NCBI RefSeq assembly: GCF_016342405.1
Contig: NZ_JAEINN010000005.1
Coordinates: 1-64,000, forward strand
Length of the DNA: 64,000 nt
Direction of reading: 5' to 3'
From: Maridesulfovibrio ferrireducens
Lineage (GTDB): Bacteria; Desulfobacterota; Desulfovibrionia; Desulfovibrionales; Desulfovibrionaceae
The first letter of the stretch is position 1; each line of letters starts with the position of its first letter. The notes beneath the pieces are model-generated. The model was not told the origin of the DNA. It did not search any database and saw only the letters and a program-made list of their open reading frames with translations. Positions 8,844 to 18,356 of the stretch are shown here, piece after piece. Made by a program: the position numbers and the translations under genes.

Positions 8844-11252
8844 TTAAGACTGCATATTCCTGATGAGTGTCTTAATCTGAGAAGCGAGTTTGGCTACCTC
8901 TGTGATGGCCTCGGCCGACTGTTCAGTTGCTTGAGCTGACTCAGCTGAGATTTGATTGATTTCCTCAGTAGCTCTGTTGATTTCTTCACTTGTTGCGGAT
9001 TGTTGTTCGGCGGCTGTTGCTATTCCGTGAATTTGATCTGCTGAAGTTTCAACCATATGAACGATTTCATCGAGAGCTTTACCTGATTTGCCAACAAGGT
9101 CAGTCGATTCAACAAGTGATTCCACGGCGGTGTCAGTTGCAGTGATGTTTTTACGTGTGCTGGTTTGAATGGATGAGATTGCCTGCCCGACTTGTTTTGT
9201 CGCATCCATAGTCTTTTCGGCAAGCTTACGAACTTCATCTGCAACAACTGCGAATCCTCGTCCTGCATCACCGGCTCTGGCTGCTTCGATAGCGGCGTTG
9301 AGTGCGAGCAAGTTAGTCTGATCTGCAATGTCTGTAATGACGCCCATTACAGCTCCGATAGATTCTGTCTGTCCTCCGAGTTGCTCCATGCTTGTTCTCA
9401 GCTCTTCAGAATTAGTCTCAAGCGCTTTGATGGAAATAACAACCTGACCGACTAAATTCTGTCCTTCCAAAGCCTTGTCTTTTGTTGCCTTCGCATTCTC
9501 GGAAGCTTCGCCTGCATTTCGTGCCACTTCGAGAACTGTGGAGTTCATTTCTTCCATGGCGGTTGCGGTTTCACTTGCTCTTTCCTGCTGAGTTTCCGCT
9601 CCTCTGCGAGATTGTTCTACCTGTGCGGACAGTTCGTCTGCTGCAGATGAAAGCTGATCGGAAATATCATCAGCTTCACGTGCAGTTTCTGCAACCTTTT
9701 CACTTTGAGCTTTCATGGTCTGCTCATTTTCTTTGATGGTTGTCACATCATTCATAATCATGAACGCGCCGATGAGTTTCTGATCAAGGTCATGCAGCGG
9801 AGCCGTGTCGATTATTGCAAAGAACTGGTTACCATTCTCTGTTGTTGCGGATATTTCGATATCAGCAATACTTTGATCTTTGCTGATGCAATTTGTGATT
9901 GAATCGGTGATGTCCTTGTTTTTCAGCAAATTGCGTACAGGTTTGCCGAGGTATTCATCACATGCTCCAGAATATCCGAATTGATCAAGTATGTGCTGGT
10001 TAATGAAGGTTATTTTTTCATCAAGGTCTACGACAATACAAGGCAGGGTCAAACCGTTCAGGAGCCCTCCTGAAAAACCAAGCTTGTTTTTGAGTTCAAG
10101 TACCATGCTTTTAACAGAAGTAATGGTTTGACCGACTACATCGTCAACGTCATATTCAAGTTCAGAATCGTAATCTCCTTGGGAGACCTTTGCGGTAAAA
10201 GTAGAAAGGTTTTGCAATGGTTTGGTAGTATATTTAATGAGAATCATGAGAATAATAATCGATATAGCAAGGGCCACTACAGCAATTATTAAGTTGGTCA
10301 TGAAAATGGCTCTATCTACACCGTGAGTCATTTCAGATTTATCCATTGTGAATGCAAATGACCACTTCCAAGGTTTGAACAGGGATATGAAAGCAACTTT
10401 TTCAGTTCCGTCCATCGTGTAGCTGACAAGTCCGGTAGTTGTTTGTTTAAAATCGTTCCAGAAAGGCTGATCAGATAGACTTTTACCCGTCATTGTGGGG
10501 TGGAGAAGGATTTTACCTTTTTGATTGAAAAGGGTTGCATAACCTTTGCCTCCGACATTGGCGGCGTTTACCGACTTTTCGAATGCAGGAGTTATTATTT
10601 TACGGCCAACGAATATTACACTGACAATATTTCCTCTTAGATCTTCTAAAGGTTTGTAAGCTGTGATATACCAAGCGTTTACAACGTAAGCCATTCCAAA
10701 ATAAGTTTTGCCTGACATTACGGACTGATAAACTGGACTGCTTGAGGGAATATATGTTCCGGTTGCGCGGTTTCCGTCAGTTTTGAGTACATTGGTGGAA
10801 ACCCTTAATAGTTTGTCCGGTAAAACCTGAAAGACTGTAGCTGTCCCACCGATAGTTTTTTGTAAATCATCAACCAGATCAAAGTTGTCGTTGATGCCCA
10901 TCCCGCCAAATTCCAGCGTGGGTATGCTGACGCTTTCGCTTTGTTTCGTTACTTGGTTTGTAATGGTTCTTTTTAGCGGTGCGCGTTTGTTGAGTTTAGG
11001 AAAACCCAATGAGAAAATCTTTTTATCCATAATGTCGATGTCAGATTTAACTTTGTCCAAGACAATTTCATTTTGCATTTCCATGATGGAATGAACACTT
11101 TCCGCGATGGATGCCATGGACGTTTCACCTAATGTGTTTAAAGCCGCTTGAACTTTAAACAGATTAATAGTCGTCATGGAGATGATGGTTGCCATAATGA
11201 TTGCTACGGATCCCAGCATCAACTTTGCTTGAAATGATAACTTCTTAAACAT
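8844..11252 (-). CDS. methyl-accepting chemotaxis protein with Cache and PAS domains
   Basis: Transmembrane chemoreceptor, 802 aa. Transmembrane 1 is at about 12-32. A long periplasmic Cache_3-Cache_2-type sensor follows (about 55-310, with [16 protein letters not shown] and a Cache_2-like half ending [13 protein letters not shown]). Transmembrane 2 is at about 317-339, then HAMP (340-392), a PAS domain (about 395-505) and the signalling domain with [20 protein letters not shown] at 641-660. The cytoplasmic PAS gives it a second sensory input, possibly redox or oxygen, but no cofactor residue is evident. Its signalling half closely resembles that of the neighbouring receptor. Both probably work with flagellar motility, since flagellin lies 7 kb away. 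Confidence 0.92.
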   Translation of the reverse strand: MFKKLSFQAKLMLGSVAIIMATIISMTTINLFKVQAALNTLGETSMASIAESVHSIMEMQNEIVLDKVKSDIDIMDKKIFSLGFPKLNKRAPLKRTITNQVTKQSESVSIPTLEFGGMGINDNFDLVDDLQKTIGGTATVFQVLPDKLLRVSTNVLKTDGNRATGTYIPSSSPVYQSVMSGKTYFGMAYVVNAWYITAYKPLEDLRGNIVSVIFVGRKIITPAFEKSVNAANVGGKGYATLFNQKGKILLHPTMTGKSLSDQPFWNDFKQTTTGLVSYTMDGTEKVAFISLFKPWKWSFAFTMDKSEMTHGVDRAIFMTNLIIAVVALAISIIILMILIKYTTKPLQNLSTFTAKVSQGDYDSELEYDVDDVVGQTITSVKSMVLELKNKLGFSGGLLNGLTLPCIVVDLDEKITFINQHILDQFGYSGACDEYLGKPVRNLLKNKDITDSITNCISKDQSIADIEISATTENGNQFFAIIDTAPLHDLDQKLIGAFMIMNDVTTIKENEQTMKAQSEKVAETAREADDISDQLSSAADELSAQVEQSRRGAETQQERASETATAMEEMNSTVLEVARNAGEASENAKATKDKALEGQNLVGQVVISIKALETNSEELRTSMEQLGGQTESIGAVMGVITDIADQTNLLALNAAIEAARAGDAGRGFAVVADEVRKLAEKTMDATKQVGQAISSIQTSTRKNITATDTAVESLVESTDLVGKSGKALDEIVHMVETSADQIHGIATAAEQQSATSEEINRATEEINQISAESAQATEQSAEAITEVAKLASQIKTLIRNMQS

Positions 11253-11389
11253 GTATTACTCCTGAACCAAAATTAAAGGACTTTATGTTTATTCTGTCGA
11301 AACAACTCACATGCAAATAACATTTTTAATAAACGCTTGATATCAAAATTTTATTCTATCGTTTGTGTAAATATATAATTATTAAATGT

Positions 11390-11794
11390 TTAGTTCAGGG
11401 GATGTGATCTTCTTGATATTTTTGATAAAATTTTAACAATAGAGCTTTCTTTTTCATATTTCACCCGTGAAATTCTTGGTGCTGCTTTTGCGTAATATAC
11501 AACAATGTTATCTCCGGGGGATAGTTTTTTCCAGTTTTTGTCATTAATGCTTGCAATACGCTCTCGAGCTTGTCCTAAAGGATCAATGAAACGATAACGA
11601 ATAAGTTGTTCAACTTTTCGGTCGATTTTTTCAATAACTATACCCACTGCTTTATTTTCTCCGAATGCTCTGATTCTTTCAGTCCTTATTTCCTGGTACG
11701 GAATAAGGAATAGTACGCATAAAAAAATAAGTGCTCCGGTAAATAAAAGTTTATTTTTAACGGAAGAGAAGTGTGTAGTATAGAAACTGTTCAT
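11390..11794 (-). CDS. DUF3592-like single-pass membrane protein
   Basis: 134 aa. One hydrophobic segment (about 15-33, LLFTGALIFLCVLFLIP) is followed by a basic beta-rich domain. The pattern G-x-V-x-E near 50, RYRFIDPLGQ, SINDKNW, LSPGDNIVVYY and P-R-ISRV matches the general shape of DUF3592 domains. The function is unknown for the whole family. No strong terminator follows. It is transcribed in the same direction as the chemoreceptors but separated from them by about 140 bases. Confidence 0.65.
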   Translation of the reverse strand: MNSFYTTHFSSVKNKLLFTGALIFLCVLFLIPYQEIRTERIRAFGENKAVGIVIEKIDRKVEQLIRYRFIDPLGQARERIASINDKNWKKLSPGDNIVVYYAKAAPRISRVKYEKESSIVKILSKISRRSHPLN

Positions 11795-11870
11795 AGTGAA
11801 AAGATATCACCAGAGATCGAAGGAGGCAAGTAACAGTCATGGATCTATCGTTAACTTGGGAGGACTGTTT

Positions 11871-11966
11871 ATGTATAATTCAAATCAGAATGAAGAGTGG
11901 TGGTTATTGGCAATCGGAGAAAGTTTTGAAGGATTTTTCCTTAATTTTTGGATAGAGCCATTTTGA
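11871..11966 (+). CDS. candidate small protein, 31 aa
   Basis: ATG at 11871 with GGGAGGA six bases upstream opens a 31-codon frame, starting MYNSNQNEEWWLLAIGESFE and ending FWIEPF. It is rich in Trp and Phe. Its end overlaps the 3' end of the convergent LysE gene by 26 bases. The ribosome site is convincing but the length is too short for coding statistics. A second frame from the ATG at 11839, also with a GGAGG upstream, would give 38 aa and is an alternative. Treat as a hypothesis. Confidence 0.35.
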   Translation: MYNSNQNEEWWLLAIGESFEGFFLNFWIEPF

Positions 11967-12567
11967 GTCCAAGTGCGATGAACACCACACCTGATATAGC
12001 TTCAAGACGTTTTTTGAACTTGTTGCCGGAAATGAAGGGGCGCATTTTTCCTAGAGCAAGAGTGATAAAACTAAACCATAATATTCCCATACAGAGGTGA
12101 ATGATCATCAACTGGAAAGATTTTTCAATGAGGTTGTCCGCAGGGGATATGAACTGTGGTAACAGGGCCAGATAGAAAACCGCAACCTTGGGATTCAGGA
12201 CATTAGTAAGGAAGCCTTCTCTGATTGAAGCGGAAATGCTTCTTTTCTGACTGTGCACTATTGTGGATTGCTCTCCTTCGGAGGAACGACTGCGTCTGAG
12301 AGACTGTACTCCCAGATATATTATATAGAGTGCTCCCGCCAGTTTTACGAATTCAAAAGCTGTTGCCGAGTTCATGAGAATCATGGATAGACCGAAAGCT
12401 GAAGCCATGGCATGCACAATTAGTCCCGCATTTATTCCTGCCACAGTACAAAGCCCGTCAGAAGTTGAGCGGGTGAGTGTATTGTTTACCACCAGCATTG
12501 TGTCAGAGCCGGGGGTGACAGTCAGGAGTGCCGCAATGGGAATAAAAGCTAAAGTAAGTCCATCCAT
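11941..12567 (-). CDS. LysE/RhtB-family amino acid exporter
   Basis: 208 aa, six predicted membrane segments. The N-terminus MDGLTLAFIPIAALLTVTPG carries the conserved TPGSDTMLV motif of the LysE superfamily. The NVLNPKVAVFYLALLPQF stretch in the middle is also typical. These inner-membrane proteins expel amino acids such as homoserine, threonine or leucine; the substrate here cannot be named. The gene is 10 bases downstream of the receiver gene on the same strand, so the two may be cotranscribed, although a functional link is not obvious. Confidence 0.9.
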   Translation of the reverse strand: MDGLTLAFIPIAALLTVTPGSDTMLVVNNTLTRSTSDGLCTVAGINAGLIVHAMASAFGLSMILMNSATAFEFVKLAGALYIIYLGVQSLRRSRSSEGEQSTIVHSQKRSISASIREGFLTNVLNPKVAVFYLALLPQFISPADNLIEKSFQLMIIHLCMGILWFSFITLALGKMRPFISGNKFKKRLEAISGVVFIALGLKMALSKN

Positions 12568-12577
12568 TTTGTATGCC

Positions 12578-12988
12578 TTAGAGGAAACCGAATTTTGAGA
12601 GTTCTTTGTGAATTTTTTCAGGAGTGGTCGGTTTCGTCATGTACGAAATGGCTTCACCTTGAAAAAAGGCCCTTGAAGCTTTGGTGCTGTCATCGAGGGC
12701 CGTCGTAATTATCGCTTTTACTTTTTGATCATCTGTGAGTTCAAGTTCGTTTTCAACCGCTCTGATTTTTTCTAAAGCCTGAAGACCATCCATGCCGGGG
12801 AGGATAATATCCATAAACATGAGCTTGTATGGACGGTCTGATGAACAGGCATCTGTAAACATTTGCAGAGCTTCTTCACCGGTAGTTGCGCAGTCAACTT
12901 CAACATTGTTTATCCCCTTAATCTCAGTGAGGATGTTGTGAAGAAAAAGCATGCAGGCACTGTTGTCTTCTACTACCAGAGTTCGCAT
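12578..12988 (-). CDS. stand-alone response regulator receiver
   Basis: 136 aa, a single CheY-like receiver with no output domain. Acidic residues E8 and D9 are in the first loop (VVEDNSA), the phospho-acceptor Asp is in LMFMDIILPGMDG, and the conserved Lys is in MTKPTT. The insertion ENELELTDDQKVKA before the fourth strand is typical of the Desulfovibrio-type CheY-like receivers that have long alpha3-beta4 loops. It is followed by the LysE gene and preceded by gmhA on the same strand. The partner kinase is unknown; the nearest is the PAS kinase at 14.9-17.5 kb. Confidence 0.87.
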   Translation of the reverse strand: MRTLVVEDNSACMLFLHNILTEIKGINNVEVDCATTGEEALQMFTDACSSDRPYKLMFMDIILPGMDGLQALEKIRAVENELELTDDQKVKAIITTALDDSTKASRAFFQGEAISYMTKPTTPEKIHKELSKFGFL

Positions 12989-13020
12989 ATCTTTGACTCG
13001 CTTATCTTTTCAAAATCTAT

Positions 13021-13638
13021 TTAGTCGGAAAGAAGATACGGTTCAAGCTCTGAAACAGCTTCAAAGAGAAAGTGGTCGATAAGTTCACAGAATAGATGCC
13101 CCACAGCAATATGAACTTCCTGCACGATGGCAGTATCTTTGCTGGGAACACTTATTATGTGATCGCATATGGGAAGCATTTCACCTGAACTTAAACCGGT
13201 CATACCTATTGTCACCATTTGTTTCCGTTTAGCTTCTTTTAATGCTTTTATCACGTTTGGACTTGTGCCGGAAGTACTGATTCCAACAAGAACGTCTCCT
13301 GGTGCACCTAGAGCTGCAACCTGTTTTTCAAATATCATATCAAAGGAGTAGTCGTTTCCTATTGATGTGAGTATTGAGGAGTCGGTTGTAAGCGCAAGAC
13401 CGGGTAGTGGCGGGCGTTCAAGTTTAAATCTGTTTACCAGTTCAGCTGCAAGGTGCTGACAGTCTGCGGCACTGCCGCCGTTGCCGCAAAATAGAATTTT
13501 TGACCCTTGAGCAAGGCGGACAGCCATTGCTCTGGATATTTCAACAACTAACTGAGAGTCCTGCTCAAAAAAAGCTTCCCTTACTTCAAGGCCGGAGCGG
13601 GCGTGATCAAGTACTTTTTGTAAAGCTGTATGAGACAT
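13021..13638 (-). CDS. gmhA: phosphoheptose isomerase (sedoheptulose 7-phosphate isomerase)
   Basis: 205 aa SIS-domain enzyme. It converts D-sedoheptulose 7-phosphate to D-glycero-manno-heptose 7-phosphate, the first step of lipopolysaccharide inner-core heptose synthesis. The motifs FCGNGGSAADCQHLAAELVN, TTDSSILTSIGNDY and GISTSGTSPNVIKA are diagnostic and separate GmhA from other SIS proteins such as DiaA. The C-terminal VQEVHIAVGHLFCELID is also conserved. It lies 32 bases upstream of the receiver gene on the same strand. Divergent from the GH3 lipoprotein gene. Confidence 0.93.
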   Translation of the reverse strand: MSHTALQKVLDHARSGLEVREAFFEQDSQLVVEISRAMAVRLAQGSKILFCGNGGSAADCQHLAAELVNRFKLERPPLPGLALTTDSSILTSIGNDYSFDMIFEKQVAALGAPGDVLVGISTSGTSPNVIKALKEAKRKQMVTIGMTGLSSGEMLPICDHIISVPSKDTAIVQEVHIAVGHLFCELIDHFLFEAVSELEPYLLSD

Positions 13639-13808
13639 ATATTATCCTTCTGGGAGTTTTACTTAAATCCGTATGGTGAATTCCGTTTATAGGAAATCAA
13701 TCCATGTGGCAATATGCCGGGTTCCTCCTTGATAAAATCATTAATCCTAAATAAGGTAATTATTTTAAAGCAGTTAGTGGCTGAAAATAATTCTTGTGGA
13801 GTATATAA

Positions 13809-14936
13809 GTGAATAAAATTTATAGTATTGTCTTTTTGTTACTTGCCACCAGTATAATTGGTTGCGGATCAAAGAATTTATCTGTTGATTCTTCCGAGGT
13901 GGATATTATGATTGGTCAGATGGTAATGGTCGGATTCAGAGGGATGGATGCTGCGCCGGATAGTTTTATTGTTAAAGATATACGTGATGCAAAAATAGGC
14001 GGAGTTATTCTTTTCAGTAAAGATTGTGCGTTAAACAGTACTGAGCGTAATATTTCAGATTACAAGCAGGTGGAAGCTCTCACCTCCTCGCTTCAGAAGC
14101 AAGCCCGTATTCCGCTTTTTGTTGCGGCGGATCAGGAAGGGGGACTCATTTGCAGATTTGCTGTGGATAGAGGTTTTCCTTCGAGTCCTTCCGCCGCAGA
14201 ATTAGGTAACAGTGGCGATTTGAAAGCCGCATTCAGAGCTGGGAAAGCTGCGGGTAAAACGCTAAATTCTGTAGGTGTAAATGTTGATTTTGCACCAGTG
14301 GTTGATGTTAACCGCAATGCAGTAAATCCTGTTATTGCGGCATTGCAAAGAAGTTTTTCGGATGATCCGGTTATTGTTTCCGAGTTTGCAAAAGCCTTTA
14401 TAGACGGTTTGCATTCGGAGAAAGTGATATCTTGTCTTAAGCATTTTCCGGGGCACGGCAGTTCGGCGGGGGACAGTCATAAAGGTTTCACCGATGTTAC
14501 TGATTCATGGTCCGAAGATGAGCTTATTCCATATCGCAAGCTGATTAATGATCATAAAGTAGATATGGTTATGACAGCTCATATCTATAATAGTAAGCTT
14601 AATAAAAAATATCCTGCAACCCTTTCCCATTCTGTAATAACGGGACTTTTGCGCAATGAACTCGGGTTTAAGGGCGTCGTTGTAACTGATGACATGCAGA
14701 TGCAGGCTGTAAGCGGTGAATTCGGTTTTAAAGACAGCGTATTCAGGGCTGTGGATGCCGGAGCGGATATTCTGCTGTTTGGAAACAATCTTATTTATGA
14801 ACCGGGATTAGGTATCAAGGCTGTAGGAGCTATTAAGGAACTTGTCCGTGAAGGCAGAATCTCAGAACGCAGGATAAGGCAGTCCTATGAAAGGATTATG
14901 CTTTTGAAGAATCAGTCGATTTTGCGTATAAATTAG
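13809..14936 (+). CDS. GH3 beta-N-acetylhexosaminidase-like lipoprotein
   Basis: 375 aa glycoside hydrolase family 3 enzyme. The GTG start follows GTGGAG at eight bases. A type II signal peptide (MNKIYSIVFLLLATSIIGCG) ends in a lipobox, so the enzyme is membrane anchored, unlike cytoplasmic NagZ of E. coli. The NagZ motif KHFPGHGSSAGDSHKG (active-site Asp/His loop) and the nucleophile region GVVVTDDMQMQA are present. It probably removes N-acetylglucosamine from peptidoglycan fragments or other glycans in the periplasm. The 3' end overlaps the convergent kinase gene by 4 bases. Confidence 0.88.
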   Translation: MNKIYSIVFLLLATSIIGCGSKNLSVDSSEVDIMIGQMVMVGFRGMDAAPDSFIVKDIRDAKIGGVILFSKDCALNSTERNISDYKQVEALTSSLQKQARIPLFVAADQEGGLICRFAVDRGFPSSPSAAELGNSGDLKAAFRAGKAAGKTLNSVGVNVDFAPVVDVNRNAVNPVIAALQRSFSDDPVIVSEFAKAFIDGLHSEKVISCLKHFPGHGSSAGDSHKGFTDVTDSWSEDELIPYRKLINDHKVDMVMTAHIYNSKLNKKYPATLSHSVITGLLRNELGFKGVVVTDDMQMQAVSGEFGFKDSVFRAVDAGADILLFGNNLIYEPGLGIKAVGAIKELVREGRISERRIRQSYERIMLLKNQSILRIN

Positions 14937-17473
14937 TTCTGTATTGCGGGAAGAAGAATTGTAAATGTTGTTCCTTTTCCTTGTGAAGACTCTACACTTA
15001 GACTGCCTTTGTGGTTCTGCGTAATTATGAAATATGAAACAGAAAGACCAAGTCCTGTTCCGTAACCGGGATCTTTTGTTGTATAAAAAGGTTCAAAAAT
15101 TCTCTTGCGGGTGTCTTTATTTATACCGGGGCCGTTGTCCGATATGGTACATTTTACCATGTCACCCAAATTGGATATTTTGACACTGATTTCCGGCTGA
15201 GCTTCCATTTCTTTCCAGTCGTCCATTGCTTGCGCGGAATTCCTCAGTAAATTAAGGAAAACCTGTTCAATCTCTGTTCCTGCACAAAGAACCGGGTTAA
15301 GAAACTCTGCGTAGTCTCTGGTAATTTTAATCTGTTTAAAATCGTACTTTTTGTTGGGATTATAATCCTGTGTTGCCAGAGATATTGATTTATCGAGCAG
15401 TATTCTAATGTCACAGGAAGCTTTGCTTGAATCGCTTTTACGGCTGAATTCAAGCATACGGGAAACTATTTCTGCAGCACGAACGCCTGATTCTGTGATA
15501 CCTTCAAGCGTTTTTATTATTTTACGATCTTCCATATAAGCGAGTACAGAATTCATGTTGCACCCTGCTTTTTCAGCAGCCTTTATATTAGGAGCAAGGT
15601 CTGGTGAAAATCTTCTGATTATATTCTGAATACCCTGAAGGATGCCGCCAAGAGGATTGTTAATTTCATGGGCCATTCCGGCCGCAAGCCCTCCAATGGA
15701 CATCATTTTTTCAGTCTGGATCATTATTTCTTCGATTCTGGCACGTTCTGTTGCGTCATCAATTCTTATTACCGCACCTTTAATGTCCCCGCTTAAAGGG
15801 TAAATCATGATGTCCTGATATTTTTGGTTTTGAGAATCCTGAGGTGTGCGGATTTCTGTTTCAGGTATTCCTGTCTCAATGGCCTTTTCAATACGGGATG
15901 TATATTTCGCAAGTGAAGGAAAAGCTTCTTCTACTTTTTTACCGAGAAGTTGGTTGGCAGCTATGGTGGCGTTTTTTTCCGCATTGGAGTTAAAGTGGAC
16001 AATTTCTCCTGTGCTGTTAACTCCGATTATTATCGAAGGCATGGAGTCGATGATATTTTTTATGTAGTTTCTGGTCCGGTGCAGTTCAAGTTCAACCCGT
16101 TTGCGCTCAGTTATATCTGTACCCACTGAAAGGATTTCAACAGTATTCCCGTCATCATCATAAACTGGACTGTTTGACCAGTAAATCCATACGCTACTTC
16201 CGTCTTTGCGGACATTTTGATTGTTGCTGATTGGGGTAAGCTCAGGATTTGTGGTCATTTCGTGAATAAGTTTTTCAAGGTCTGAGTCATTGTCCTTAGT
16301 TCTAGGGATAATGGTTCCGATAATACTTTTACCTAGCATTTCTTCTTGAGTGAATCCAAAAAAAGATTCTGCATATTCATTAAAAAAGGTGCAGTTACCA
16401 TTAAGATCCATTCTGATAATTATACTGTGCACTCGTTGAACAAGGTCTTTGTATTCCTGTCTTGATATGGCTATTTCTTTGGAATGTGCTGTGATTTCAT
16501 CAAGTAAGCGCAAGATGTTTCCAGCAAAAAAAGATGTGGTTAGAATATATTTCTGGTTCTCGATAAAAGACATCTTTTCAGCTTCTGCTTCCCAATTTAC
16601 TTTTCTGATTTTTTCTGCAGCATACTCGATTGCCGGTAAATGGTTTAGCTTTTCTCCGGGTAGCATTGATACATTTGCCAGCAAATTTTTTATGCGGACA
16701 AAGTCTTCTTCCGTTTCTTCAAGATCCCATGTCAGAAAAGTAGATCTTTTGAGAATTATGAGAACTGTGGCGAGGGCCAGAATCATAAACAGGGTTGCGC
16801 CGTAAAATTCTGCGGAAATATCTTTAGCTACTACAACTGTAATTGAGCCTGCTTTTTCATTTTTTATTTTAGCCGATGCAAATATGCGGAATGAAGAGAA
16901 CATTATCTTGCGTATTTTATCTTCGTGAAGATTGTATTTGTCGGAAGTGTAAAAAATACATTCATTTTCTTTATCGAATATAAAAATATCAGTATCTTTA
17001 GGAGATACCGGGAGTAATGTTTCCGATTTGAACTCCGCAATTACGAAAGAGTTGTCCAGCCTTTTGGTTAAAAATAGTGTCGGTTCATCTTGATTATTAT
17101 TTTTAGCCTTCTGGATCAAACAGATTTGTCCGGGCTTAAAATATTTAATTTTATTAAATAGAGAAGATCTTGAAATGTCGTCATTTTTTACGGGATGAGG
17201 TCTGCTGTTGAAAATTTCTCCCTGCTGAGAAACTCTGAGGATAGAGGTTAGTCCGTAATCAAGAGAGCTTTTCGATTGCATGATGTTTTCAATGAAATCG
17301 ATTCGGTTGGAAAAGTATGTACCCCATGTGTCAACTCTTTCGTTTACTTCGCTATTAATCATCCAAAAAAAGAGCAGGAGTGAAAACGACGAGCATGCGA
17401 TAAAAATCGTAAGAAAAAAGCAAAGGTAGTTGCGAATTCTTTCGTTTAGTGTGTGTATGCTTTTTATTTTCAT
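14933..17473 (-). CDS. membrane sensor histidine kinase with two PAS domains
   Basis: 846 aa. Transmembrane 1 is at about 16-38, an extracytoplasmic sensor of about 180 residues with no recognised fold follows, and transmembrane 2 is at about 224-241. A linker leads to PAS 1 (about 340-455), PAS 2 (about 468-580), a HisKA domain with phospho-acceptor H602 in GMAHEINNPLGG, and HATPase (N box NLLRNSAQAM, G boxes SDNGPGI and GYGTGLGLSV). There is no receiver or DNA-binding domain; the cognate regulator is not adjacent. The long dimerisation helix carries an insertion (YMEDRKIIKTLEGITESG) typical of NtrB-like kinases of deltaproteobacteria. Confidence 0.92.
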   Translation of the reverse strand: MKIKSIHTLNERIRNYLCFFLTIFIACSSFSLLLFFWMINSEVNERVDTWGTYFSNRIDFIENIMQSKSSLDYGLTSILRVSQQGEIFNSRPHPVKNDDISRSSLFNKIKYFKPGQICLIQKAKNNNQDEPTLFLTKRLDNSFVIAEFKSETLLPVSPKDTDIFIFDKENECIFYTSDKYNLHEDKIRKIMFSSFRIFASAKIKNEKAGSITVVVAKDISAEFYGATLFMILALATVLIILKRSTFLTWDLEETEEDFVRIKNLLANVSMLPGEKLNHLPAIEYAAEKIRKVNWEAEAEKMSFIENQKYILTTSFFAGNILRLLDEITAHSKEIAISRQEYKDLVQRVHSIIIRMDLNGNCTFFNEYAESFFGFTQEEMLGKSIIGTIIPRTKDNDSDLEKLIHEMTTNPELTPISNNQNVRKDGSSVWIYWSNSPVYDDDGNTVEILSVGTDITERKRVELELHRTRNYIKNIIDSMPSIIIGVNSTGEIVHFNSNAEKNATIAANQLLGKKVEEAFPSLAKYTSRIEKAIETGIPETEIRTPQDSQNQKYQDIMIYPLSGDIKGAVIRIDDATERARIEEIMIQTEKMMSIGGLAAGMAHEINNPLGGILQGIQNIIRRFSPDLAPNIKAAEKAGCNMNSVLAYMEDRKIIKTLEGITESGVRAAEIVSRMLEFSRKSDSSKASCDIRILLDKSISLATQDYNPNKKYDFKQIKITRDYAEFLNPVLCAGTEIEQVFLNLLRNSAQAMDDWKEMEAQPEISVKISNLGDMVKCTISDNGPGINKDTRKRIFEPFYTTKDPGYGTGLGLSVSYFIITQNHKGSLSVESSQGKGTTFTILLPAIQN

Positions 17474-17866
17474 CAGGTTGTAACTGCTAAAGTCATTCTA
17501 AAAGATTATGTGGTGTAGTAGTAAAAGCTTGTCGCTTAACCGCATTATTACAGATTTCGGTTATCTATACAGTTAGATCATTAAGTTGATCTTTGTAAAG
17601 AACTTAGGTTTGTTAATCTTTATAACACATTAAATTAATTGTTTTTTAAATTAATTATCGCATCCGTTCAGCTCCTTCCTCTATTTAAATTTATTGATTG
17701 TCTAAACCGGGAATCTTTTTCCGTCTTTAAACGGGCAGAAGTTTCCTTATTCGTATTTTGTCGATCTTTTCTTGAGCATTGTTCATTTTTGTTTATTTCT
17801 AAAAATATAATCTTAACGGATGGTTAAAGGTTTATAAAGGTGAACATGAAGGTTTGATCTTTCATT
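17474..17866. other. AT-rich intergenic stretch, no gene seen
   Basis: About 390 bases between the divergent histidine kinase gene and the flagellin promoter. A 62-codon open frame at 17639-17827 has no ribosome site and an unremarkable sequence. It probably holds the upstream activator region for the sigma-54 promoter, but I cannot point to a specific site. Confidence 0.5.
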
Positions 17867-17882
17867 AGGCATGAGCATTGCA
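17867..17882 (+). promoter_or_regulatory. sigma-54 (RpoN) promoter of the flagellin gene
   Basis: AGGCATG-AGCA-TTGCA matches the -24/-12 consensus TGGCACG-N4-TTGCA, with exactly ten bases between the invariant GG (17868-17869) and GC (17880-17881). It would start transcription near 17893, leaving a leader of about 460 bases. Sigma-54 control of flagellin is common in polarly flagellated bacteria. Confidence 0.72.
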
Positions 17883-17892
17883 ATGTCTTTTG

Positions 17893-18356
17893 CAGAGAAA
17901 AGTTTCAACCAATTAACGGAGGAAATAGTTCGGAAAAAAGTACGGCGTTGATGTGGGCAGAATACGGCAATCGGCCGGATGGTGATTCTCGGAGGTTGGT
18001 AATGTGTGGATTCGTTCGCATAGACAAATTTCCCATATGGGACATGTGAGAATTGCCGCCGTTAAAGGCTGTACCTGCGAAGAGTCGCGGATTCATAAAG
18101 GATCTCCGCGCATTTGTGGAAAGATTAGGCGGACACCTGCGTGAGTCCGATTGCAGGTAGTGCTGAATGATGTCCTCTAAACGACGTTGATTTTTACCGG
18201 ATTATGTGGCCGATGGCCACAAGTCTAATTGTTCCGGAGGGTATTTTATGAAGTAAAGGGGAGAATATTTTATGATTTTTAATCAACTAGTTAAATGGTC
18301 GAAGTGGAAGGAACCACTTAGGCGTACTTTCTTAAATAATTCAAGGAGGAATTATT
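17893..18356 (+). promoter_or_regulatory. long structured GGA-rich flagellin mRNA leader
   Basis: I count 18 GGA triplets in these 464 bases, well above chance, and the stretch is richer in GC than the flanking intergenic DNA. Hairpins visible by eye: CGCGGA/TCCGCG (18086-18091 with 18105-18110) with AAGGAT in the loop; TGTGGCC/GGCCACA (18205-18221); and AAGTGG/CCACTT (18302-18307 with 18314-18319) with AAGGAA as the loop. A GGA in a hairpin loop is the known CsrA recognition element. The flagellin Shine-Dalgarno AAGGAGGA follows 24 bases later. CsrA/FliW control, or a built-in CsrA sponge, is inference. Confidence 0.5.

Noticed and set aside
17905-18096. 63-codon minus-strand frame in the flagellin leader
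   Set aside because: No ribosome site, and the sequence looks like a reading of structured RNA; many GGA motifs and hairpins explain the region better.
18178-18204. Sigma-28-like promoter (TAAA-N15-CCGGATTA) before flagellin
   Set aside because: The -10 part departs from GCCGATAA at several positions, while the sigma-54 site at 17867 is nearly perfect. It remains a possible secondary start.
17893-18250. GEMM-type c-di-GMP riboswitch in the flagellin leader
   Set aside because: The conserved GEMM core and its tetraloop receptor pattern cannot be found by eye in this stretch.
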